Assembly (NCBI GenBank): GCA_964646075.1
Contig: CAZYBZ010000008.1
Span: 1 to 18,284 of the forward strand
DNA length: 18,284 bases
DNA from: JAYENY01 sp964646075
GTDB lineage: Bacteria; Patescibacteriota; Minisyncoccia; Minisyncoccales; PEYH01
Reading direction: 5' to 3'
The notes under the pieces are model-generated. The model was not told where the DNA came from and did not search any database. It was given only the letters and a program-made list of their open reading frames with translations. Positions 13,201-18,284 of this stretch are shown here, in pieces (the stretch's first letter is position 1; the number at the start of each line of letters is the position of its first letter). Position numbers and translations under genes: made by a program.

Positions 13201-14809
13201 TCAGACTTTGGCAGCGACCATTGTTAGCCCAGCAGCATTTTCGGCTCAAATTTCCGGACTTTCGCCGGGGACTGAGACCGAATACCAGGTTTTGACAGAA
13301 TTTAATAACAAGATTGTCAAAGGGGCTATTTTAACCTTTAGAACTGACCCAGTAGAATTTAGAGTGGAAACAAGGTCAGTCACTAATATCAAAATAATTT
13401 CTGCCACCTTAGGGGGAGAAGTAACTTCTTTGGGTATTTATCATCAGGCTCGGGTCTATTTTGAATATAAGAGAGAAGTTGATCCCGTTTGGTCTCGTCT
13501 TTTTGTCGGTCTTCTTTCAGAAAAAAGAACTTTTAGTATTAATGCAGGTAATCTTTATCCAGAGACTAAATATCAATTTAGAGCAACAGCAGTTTACAAT
13601 GGAAGGACTTGGAGGGGAACTACTTTCCAATTCACCACCCTAGCGCCAGCGACAGTCTCAACTTTAGCAGCGACAAATATCACCTTAACTGGCGCCACTC
13701 TGCGGGGTAATTTAACTAGTCTTGGTGATTTTTCTCCAGTCCATGTTTTCTTTAGATTCAGAAAAAGTGGAGCTGGTGCCTGGCAAGAGACTTCCCCAAG
13801 AAGAGCAGTAACCGCCAGAGGTATCTTTAATGCGACTATTCCTAATCTTAATATTAATACTACTTATCAATTTAAGGCGATGGTCGCTTATTATGGAGGG
13901 AGAACAGCTCAAGGAAGTATTCTAGAATTTACCACTTTGGGTATTGATGGTACTCGGTATCACCAAACAATTACTATTAATAATAGGGCAAATGCTAACA
14001 ATTTGACAAATTATCAAATTTTGGTTATTTTAAATACAAGAAGTTTAATTTTAGCTAACAGAATGCAAGCCGACTGTGATGATATTAGATTGACTGATTC
14101 AGATGGAATGACGAAAATCAGTCATTGGCTGGAGTCTGGCTGTAACACAACCGCCACCAAAATTTGGGTAGAAGTGCCTTCAATTCTCAGGAATAGAGAC
14201 AAGATAATCTATATCTATTATGGTAATTCTCTTTTAGGAACTGAAAGTAATGGCGTAGCCACTTTTAACTTTTTTGATAATTTTTCAGATAATAATTTTG
14301 ACGGCTGGGGCAGAACGGGCGGAATATGGACCACTAAACCAGTCACTGGAGGATTTTTTGTTCAAGGTCGGCAGACTTCTCGATGGTCTGCTATGCTTTT
14401 CCAGACTCTTGCTTTGCCAGCGGTGGGACTAGGTACTTCATATGAAGCTATTTTTTGCGGTCGCTTAACTGAGCTTCATGGAAATAGAGGAGGAAGAGGC
14501 GATTTTGAAGTAGGGTGGAAAAGACGGATCTTAACTACTGTTTCCACCTGTCATCGAGCACCAGCAACGCATAATTCTCGCCTTAGTTTGAAGATTCGGG
14601 GTGGGGCAGGGGATATCTATTGTGCTGATTGGGATAGGTGTTGGAGGGATGGAGGATGTTGGTGTTGCATGACAGAAGACTTAGTGCCAAGAAGGTCACG
14701 GTATTGTTCTCGGTGTAATCATTCAGTCTTTCCAACAACAGTCCGGGCTGATCACTTTTTTGTCCGAACCGTTACTACTCCAGCACCAATAATCACTATT
14801 AATCCATAA
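10220..14809 (+). CDS. Giant pilin-like protein with ten Fn3-like repeats and DUF2341
   Basis: A 1529-aa protein, about ten times a normal pseudopilin. It starts with prepilin signal KNG|FTLVELFIVMAII (Glu14 at +5) and a GspG-like N-domain to about residue 145 (MRDMERKENLERIYSATQQ). A divergent Fn3-like module follows (about 150-243; SITDMSAKTGGKVHHQG, TYYVRAFAINGSGIAYG). From about 244 to 1240 lie ten tandem repeats of close to 100 residues with the consensus VxTLxATxIT..ATLxGxLxSLGxY, YFxFRxxGxxxW, GLxxxTTYQFxAxxxYNGKT and FTTL. A DUF2341 domain follows (about 1244-1345; ITINN, DCDDIRLTDSDG, KIWVEVPS, YIYYGN), then a C-terminal domain with NNFDGW and nine Cys packed into CWRDGGCWCC and YCSRC. 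DUF2341 often accompanies glycan-binding modules. The inferred role is a stalk-and-head adhesin carried on a pilus tip. Confidence 0.85.
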   Translation: MKNTISKNGFTLVELFIVMAIIAILATGVIVAMDPVTRFAQMRDMERKENLERIYSATQQKLLMGEGAWRDCPDIPFEPTYIGRAQGNFNLYDCLIPRYLSEELHDPKDGDGENSRYEIWRTGLGRIGLRARRERPAGYIIVGALPTLPIVTTMRPSSITDMSAKTGGKVHHQGDSEITKRGVVFDTMPRPTIEDRKIVAGAGLGVFEVNLFDLESETTYYVRAFAINGSGIAYGPEYSFRTQIPVYPRVRTLEATETRVHSSVLEGKILSLGQYTFVSAFFQYRRKGESGWPRETLKIRIARTGVFSQRVGGLNEETTYQFRFLVDYPVGTAEGKSLEFTTLSTDPVVETLRERDITWHSATLKGKLISLGIHSEVNLYFLYRQTGEPTWLKTASVRRTGPGDFSAEISRLRTETEYEFKIVASHNGKTVEGAIVPFFTLPIPPPSIETLYARSNVQPGFFEVTLKGNLITLGGYRSVAGYFRYREKGAIDWQIIAPKITLSETGHFTQIVTGLKLNTIYQFEAVADFNGETTGGGVSDFTTPTGEPRIETIAAEVIGRTATLRGSLASLGVYPEVQAYFQFRRLGDNLWQQTQKGSMTATGIFKATVPGFDSDATYQFLALINYNAKTVRGHILHFTTEKDPVIISTLGATYITVETATLNAQLTSLGDYLSTNVYFEFRKLGIPTWKRTERRKMTAPDNFRAIIPGLEINTTYEFQSLADYNGKLAEGGIRTFTTSVDGAKVATKPATAIETDAALLHGKITYLHGYPRVEVHFRYRELGVEKWLETSPQTLFGREVFNHPLAGLKENIQYQFQAVASYNAKRVYGELLTFKTLDSVKIRTKPATNISHFNASLKGEIISLGSFPQAEVYFQYRKKGTPPAPWLTAPIPATTKTLVGSFSFTVANLSSDTTYEFRMIADYQNKITGRNYQTEGNILLFTTPKVPVEVETLPLGINDFTGNTATLRGRIVSLGDYTSTQVFFRFRQPGRPWSQTLAATIVSPAAFSAQISGLSPGTETEYQVLTEFNNKIVKGAILTFRTDPVEFRVETRSVTNIKIISATLGGEVTSLGIYHQARVYFEYKREVDPVWSRLFVGLLSEKRTFSINAGNLYPETKYQFRATAVYNGRTWRGTTFQFTTLAPATVSTLAATNITLTGATLRGNLTSLGDFSPVHVFFRFRKSGAGAWQETSPRRAVTARGIFNATIPNLNINTTYQFKAMVAYYGGRTAQGSILEFTTLGIDGTRYHQTITINNRANANNLTNYQILVILNTRSLILANRMQADCDDIRLTDSDGMTKISHWLESGCNTTATKIWVEVPSILRNRDKIIYIYYGNSLLGTESNGVATFNFFDNFSDNNFDGWGRTGGIWTTKPVTGGFFVQGRQTSRWSAMLFQTLALPAVGLGTSYEAIFCGRLTELHGNRGGRGDFEVGWKRRILTTVSTCHRAPATHNSRLSLKIRGGAGDIYCADWDRCWRDGGCWCCMTEDLVPRRSRYCSRCNHSVFPTTVRADHFFVRTVTTPAPIITINP
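10949..13942 (+). repeat. Ten tandem about-300-bp coding repeats (Fn3-like)
   Basis: Ten successive units of roughly 97-106 codons fill residues about 244-1240. The DNA is divergent but each unit keeps the same landmarks: ACTTT-type VETL start, SLGxY, YFxxR, W, TTYQF, YNxK and closing FTT. Divergence between units suggests old duplications and not a recent expansion or assembly artefact. Confidence 0.8.
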
Positions 14810-14827
14810 ATAACCCATAAGAATTGA

Positions 14828-17743
14828 ATGATTAAAAATCAAAAAATTATTCAAGAAATCCTGATTCTTCAAAAAGAACTAGGAGAGAAAGAGAAAAAGA
14901 TTAAAAAATTCTTGATAGAAAGAGAGAAGATTGAAGAGGCCATTTTAGGATTTTCTAAGGTAAAATCTAAATTAAAAGAAGTAAAATTTCTAAAAGAAAA
15001 GAATCAGATTATTAAAGAGATAGCTAAGATTGAAAAGGAAGAGAAAGAGATTAAGCTAGGAAGAATCAAGATTGAAGAGCAAGAGAAGAGAGAAAAAAAT
15101 TGGCTTAAAAAAAGAGAGATTGAGAAGTTGAGGTGGGCGAAAGAATTGAAAGAGAGAACTTTAGAAAGGAAAAAATGGAAATTGGAAGATAAATTAAAAG
15201 AACAAGAGAGAGAGATAAGAGAGGCTAAGGAGAAGTTAGAGCAAGGAAATCTCTTAAAGGGTAAATTAGAAAAGAATGACGAAGAGATTAAAAAGCTAAG
15301 AAGGGGGATTAGGCTACTCAAAGAAAAAGTTGAAGAACAAGAGCAATTAGAAGAAGGGTTTAAAGAGGCTTGGGAGAGTTATTTGGGAGGTGACATCTCT
15401 TTGGCTTTAGAAAAGCTAAAGAAGATTCAAGAGAAATTATCTGAAAAGATAGAAGAGGAACCAAGAGAGGAGGCAAAAGAAGGGCCAGGAAAAAAGATAG
15501 ACCAGAAAAAAAGAGAATTTTTTGAATCTTTTGAACATCATCAAAAAGATAATACTGCACCAGCTCTTGAATCTCTGGGAGAAGTTTTAAAAAAAGTAGA
15601 GGAAAAACCTTTGCCAAAAAAAGAATTATTAATTAAAGAAGAGGAAGAATTTCCAGTGGAAAAGAAAGAAAAAACCGCTTCCTTGATGGTTATTAAGGAA
15701 GCCATAGAAGAAGAGTTAGCAATTTCACAAGAGGAAGAGAGAGCGCCCTTGGTAGTTGTTAAAAAAACCTCTAATAAAGAAGTTCCAATTCAAGAAAGAA
15801 AAGAAATTACTCCTTTGGTGGTTATTAAAGAGGCCCCGAAAGAAGAACTACTATCAGAGTTTAAGGAAAAATTGAAAAAAGAGCGAGAAATATCAATTCA
15901 AAAGGAAGGAGAAAAGCTAAGAAGAATAAGGGAAGAATTAGAAGAGAGGCAGAAAGAGACCCTAAAAGCGATGATTGAGGGGAGGGAATTGGGTTTACAG
16001 GAAAATAAAACAGATAGTTTAAAGAAAAAATTACAAGAAAAACGAGAAGAGCTAGAAAAAACCTCATCTTTAGAAGACTTAACCGAAGAAGAAAGAGGGG
16101 CGAGAGAAGAGACTATTAAATTTTTGAGAGAGAAGGTTGGAGAGGGGCAAAGAAAAATTGGTGGCGAAGAAGTTGTTGGGGAAAAGGGGAAAGATGTAAT
16201 GAGGAGCAAAAAACTAAAAATATTGGAAGATACTTTTGAACAAGCCTTAACTCTTTACAACGAGAAAGAATTTGAAAAGGCAAAGAAAACATTTTCTATT
16301 GTTAAGGAGCAGTTAATCCAAGGAGAGAAATTGGGGCTTTTTCTAAATGTGAAGAATATGTCAATTTATACTAAAACTGTTTATTTCTCGGAAAAAGCAG
16401 AAGAGGGTATTAAAAGAATAAAAAAAGAAACAGATAAAATCCTAAAAGAGAAAATTGAAGAGGGAGTAGAGGAAAAAATTAGAAAGATGCCAATGTGGAA
16501 AGAATTTCTAAACCTTTTTTTATCAACAAATAAGATTTCAAAATTTTTTCAACAAAGTCTTTTTTCTTTACCATCTATTGGACTTGACTTGAGCGATCAC
16601 TCTATTGAATTGCTGCGTTTAGATAAAAAAGGAGAGGTTCTTATTTTTGCCCGCCAAGTCTTAACTTCTGGAATTATTATTGACGGAAGAGTAGTAGACT
16701 TAAAAGCATTTTCTAAAACCTTAGCGCTACTTTTAAAGGGTGCTCTCTTTCCTCCATTTAGGTCAGAAAAACAAGCTTTAATAAGAGCAGTCGTCTCTTT
16801 GCCGGAATCAAGCGCCTATACTATTGTTTTTAGACTTAAGAGTCCAGAAAAACTCTATCAACAAGTCAGAGAGAAAATTGAAATGACTTTTCCCCTACCT
16901 TTAAACAAGATTTATTTTGACTATGTCGTCTGTGGCAAAGATAGGTTTGGTAAAATCAAGGTAGTCTGTGTCGTTGTTGAAAAAAAGATAATTAATGCTT
17001 TGGTTACTTCTTTTAGAGTAAACGGCATTGAGCCTTTAGTTTTTGAGGTTAGCGTTTTTTCAACTAGAAGAGCCCTTTTGCCGCAACTACCTTTGAAAGA
17101 AAGGGTTGGCATTCTTGATATTGGCGCCCATATAACTTCTTTTAACATTCTTGACGAGAAAGGTTTTGTTGAATTTTCAGCTAGCCTCTCTTGTGGCGGA
17201 GATAATTTTCAAACCAAGGTAGCAGATCTTTTAAGCATTTCAAAAGAAAGGGCAAAAGAGTTAATAATTGAGAAGGGATTTCAAAAAGATCCGATTAAAG
17301 AGATTCTAGGGAAAGAGATGGAAAGGATAGTTGGTGAGATGAAAGGAGCTCTTGGATATTATCAAGAAATATTTAAAGAGAAAGTAAAAAGAGTAATTTT
17401 AACCGGAGGAGGAGTTTCTTTTCCTGGTATTACAGAAATCCTCAAGAAGAGCTTTCCGGATACAAAGATAGAAATTTTAAATCCTTTTACAAAGACTAAG
17501 TCAAAGAAACCTTTACCTTTAAAAGAGAGCCTTTTCTTTGCTAATGCTCTGGGTTTAGCTAAAAGAGCAATTTCTAAAGATTTTATTGAGGGAGGCATTA
17601 ATCTTTTGCCTGAGCAGACAATAAGAAGAGAGAGAGAAGTTTATTTGGCCTCTATTAGAAAAAAAATATTTTTGATTAAAATAAGTGTCAGTATAGTGAT
17701 AATACTTCTTCTTGTTTTCTTATTCTATATCTTTTTAAAATAA
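14828..17743 (+). CDS. pilM: Coiled-coil/TPR-like/PilM/PilN-tail fusion protein
   Basis: A 971-aa protein. Residues 1 to about 215 are Lys/Glu-rich coiled coil. Three TPR-like helix pairs are suggested by SYLGGDISLALEKL, HHQKDNTAPALESL and LYNEKEFEKAKKTF (last near 470). Residues 285-350 hold three 22-residue repeats, each starting (S/P)L(M/V)V(I/V)K. From about 575 the sequence is PilM, an actin-like ATPase-fold ring protein on the cytoplasmic side of pilus machines: GLDLSDHSIELL (phosphate 1, from 585), GILDIGAHITSFNIL (phosphate 2, D764/G766) and ILTGGGVSFPG (adenosine loop, 859-861). After PilM comes GGINLLPEQTIRRERE (I924-P928), the INLLP peptide by which PilN normally binds PilM. One TM helix follows (about 948-970) and the protein ends there. 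Ordinary PilM is about 350 aa and PilN is separate. There is no Shine-Dalgarno; the ATG is 18 bp after the giant pilin. Confidence 0.85.
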   Translation: MIKNQKIIQEILILQKELGEKEKKIKKFLIEREKIEEAILGFSKVKSKLKEVKFLKEKNQIIKEIAKIEKEEKEIKLGRIKIEEQEKREKNWLKKREIEKLRWAKELKERTLERKKWKLEDKLKEQEREIREAKEKLEQGNLLKGKLEKNDEEIKKLRRGIRLLKEKVEEQEQLEEGFKEAWESYLGGDISLALEKLKKIQEKLSEKIEEEPREEAKEGPGKKIDQKKREFFESFEHHQKDNTAPALESLGEVLKKVEEKPLPKKELLIKEEEEFPVEKKEKTASLMVIKEAIEEELAISQEEERAPLVVVKKTSNKEVPIQERKEITPLVVIKEAPKEELLSEFKEKLKKEREISIQKEGEKLRRIREELEERQKETLKAMIEGRELGLQENKTDSLKKKLQEKREELEKTSSLEDLTEEERGAREETIKFLREKVGEGQRKIGGEEVVGEKGKDVMRSKKLKILEDTFEQALTLYNEKEFEKAKKTFSIVKEQLIQGEKLGLFLNVKNMSIYTKTVYFSEKAEEGIKRIKKETDKILKEKIEEGVEEKIRKMPMWKEFLNLFLSTNKISKFFQQSLFSLPSIGLDLSDHSIELLRLDKKGEVLIFARQVLTSGIIIDGRVVDLKAFSKTLALLLKGALFPPFRSEKQALIRAVVSLPESSAYTIVFRLKSPEKLYQQVREKIEMTFPLPLNKIYFDYVVCGKDRFGKIKVVCVVVEKKIINALVTSFRVNGIEPLVFEVSVFSTRRALLPQLPLKERVGILDIGAHITSFNILDEKGFVEFSASLSCGGDNFQTKVADLLSISKERAKELIIEKGFQKDPIKEILGKEMERIVGEMKGALGYYQEIFKEKVKRVILTGGGVSFPGITEILKKSFPDTKIEILNPFTKTKSKKPLPLKESLFFANALGLAKRAISKDFIEGGINLLPEQTIRREREVYLASIRKKIFLIKISVSIVIILLLVFLFYIFLK

Positions 17744-17745
17744 GT

Positions 17746-18132
17746 ATGAAAAAAATAGAAAGACAAAAAATTATTCTTATTGTTCAAATCTTTATTATTT
17801 TTACCTTTATTTTTTCAATTATTATTTCAGTTAATCTACGAGGTACTCTTAGGGAAACAAGAAATCTTGTTAGAGGGAGGCACATGGAGATGATTATCAA
17901 TGCTATCCATACTTATTATATTGTTAACAATAATTTCCCTGAATGCATTCCTGTTTCGGGAGAGTCAGTAGAGGTTGAAAAATGTCAAGAGGTTGGGTCT
18001 TTTTTAACTTCTTTTCCAAGAGATCCTCTTGTTGACGAGAATTACTTTGTTGAATATTTTAATAAAAGAAGAGAAAATGTTAGAGTTTTCTCTAGTGCCC
18101 CTGAAGCTAAGGAAGTAGAGGTTATTCGTTAA
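17746..18132 (+). CDS. Single-TM pilin-like protein without a prepilin cleavage site
   Basis: A 128-aa product, not firmly assigned. A basic start (MKKIERQK) precedes a TM helix (about residues 9-29). The next stretch, RHMEMIINAIHTYYIVNNNFPECIP, matches the LRxIxxALELYYxDNxxYP pattern found after the pilin helix in GspG-type pilins. Then come Cys (43 bp-scale spacing to a second Cys in VEKCQEVG) and PRDPLVDENYFVEYF, like the PxDPxxxxYxY segment of the same proteins. No Gly-before-cleavage or Glu at +5 is present, so it cannot be processed as a normal prepilin and should stay membrane-anchored. It starts 2 bp after the PilM-like gene, where PilN or PilO would be expected, and may fill that periplasmic role. 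It ends 2 bp before a convergent gene. Confidence 0.62.
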   Translation: MKKIERQKIILIVQIFIIFTFIFSIIISVNLRGTLRETRNLVRGRHMEMIINAIHTYYIVNNNFPECIPVSGESVEVEKCQEVGSFLTSFPRDPLVDENYFVEYFNKRRENVRVFSSAPEAKEVEVIR

Positions 18133-18134
18133 AA

Positions 18135-18284
18135 TTAAGGGTGAAAGCCTCGGGTGATTTGATAAATAGGCATCATTACACCACTAACAATCAAGCCGAC
18201 AAAAAGACCGATAAATATCAAAATTAATGGCTCTAAAATTATGGGCATTTTTTTTGTTTTTCCTAAAATATCTGAAGAGAAAAA
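18135..18284 (-). CDS. PilC/GspF-type inner-membrane platform protein, C-terminal 49 residues (partial)
   Basis: The minus-strand frame runs from the window edge to TAA at 18135-18137. It contains the characteristic last TM helix of GspF/PilC proteins: MPIILEPLILIFIGLFVG, then the conserved MPIYQITRG near the C-terminus. In this family LEP-x6-GxxVG closes the second repeat of the platform that links the assembly ATPase to the pilus base. The rest of the gene lies outside the window. It is read towards the pilin-like operon, converging with the 128-aa gene with a 2-bp gap, so both transcripts must overlap or terminate within genes. It shows that further assembly machinery lies beyond the right edge. 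Confidence 0.85.
   Translation of the reverse strand, partial: FFSSDILGKTKKMPIILEPLILIFIGLFVGLIVSGVMMPIYQITRGFHP

Noticed and set aside
15004..16209. Minus-strand Ser/Leu/Phe-rich open frames opposite the PilM-fusion gene
   Set aside because: They are the complement of a Lys/Glu-rich (purine-rich) coding strand, which leaves the opposite strand free of stops; no start signals and low-complexity composition.
1..18284. tRNA, rRNA or known riboswitch
   Set aside because: No cloverleaf with a GGTTC-type T-loop, no conserved rRNA segments and no recognisable riboswitch core were seen by eye on either strand; a covariance-model scan was not possible.

Overview
The window (18,284 bp, AT-rich, with one 65-base run of N) looks like a scaffold from an uncultivated bacterium, most likely a Patescibacteria/CPR (Parcubacteria-like) genome. 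That placement is inference. It rests on the low GC, sparse Shine-Dalgarno use in the long operon, the mix of type IV pilin-like genes with DUF2341, LamG and Fn3-like modules, and many short proteins without clear relatives. No rRNA, tRNA or CRISPR array was found.

Layout. (1) 1-670: a possible partial minus-strand reading frame at the left edge, then a HAD-type phosphatase gene whose C-terminal part falls in the assembly gap, closed by a clear rho-independent terminator. (2) 670-1892: a 1.2-kb repeat-rich, higher-GC island. It holds a near-perfect direct repeat of a short palindromic element (680-705 and 1701-1726), a 7-bp tandem repeat, several strong hairpins, a nested direct/inverted repeat array, alternating G/C-run palindromes with a C10 tract, and one minus-strand orphan gene (125 aa) with a near-consensus promoter and a perfect Shine-Dalgarno. 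(3) 1893-6604: DNA-processing and hypothetical genes: a 1031-aa UvrD/AdnB-like helicase fused to a PD-(D/E)XK nuclease with a probable Fe-S cluster, a two-TM protein, an 80-aa protein followed by a terminator, and a separate PD-(D/E)XK nuclease with a zinc-finger-like insert. (4) 6605-18132: a plus-strand run of nine genes with little or no spacing. In order these are a small TM protein, a membrane-anchored six-repeat (probably beta-propeller) protein, a GspH/FimT-like pseudopilin, a pilin with a LamG-like domain, a PilW/GspJ-like minor pilin, a PilX-like protein, a 1529-aa giant pilin-like protein with ten tandem about-100-residue repeats plus DUF2341, a 971-aa coiled-coil/PilM/PilN-tail fusion, and a 128-aa single-TM pilin-like protein. 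(5) 18135-18284: the 3' end of a minus-strand PilC/GspF-type inner-membrane platform gene, converging on the operon with a 2-bp gap.

How they fit together. Region 4 has the order of a type II secretion/type IV pilus minor-pilin cluster (H-I-J-K-like then a G-like protein), but several subunits carry large adhesion or binding modules. The cytoplasmic PilM ring protein is joined to the INLLP peptide and membrane segment normally supplied by PilN. The most interesting hypothesis here is a streamlined pilus-like machine that displays a giant repeat adhesin at its tip and has a rebuilt PilM-PilN alignment subcomplex.
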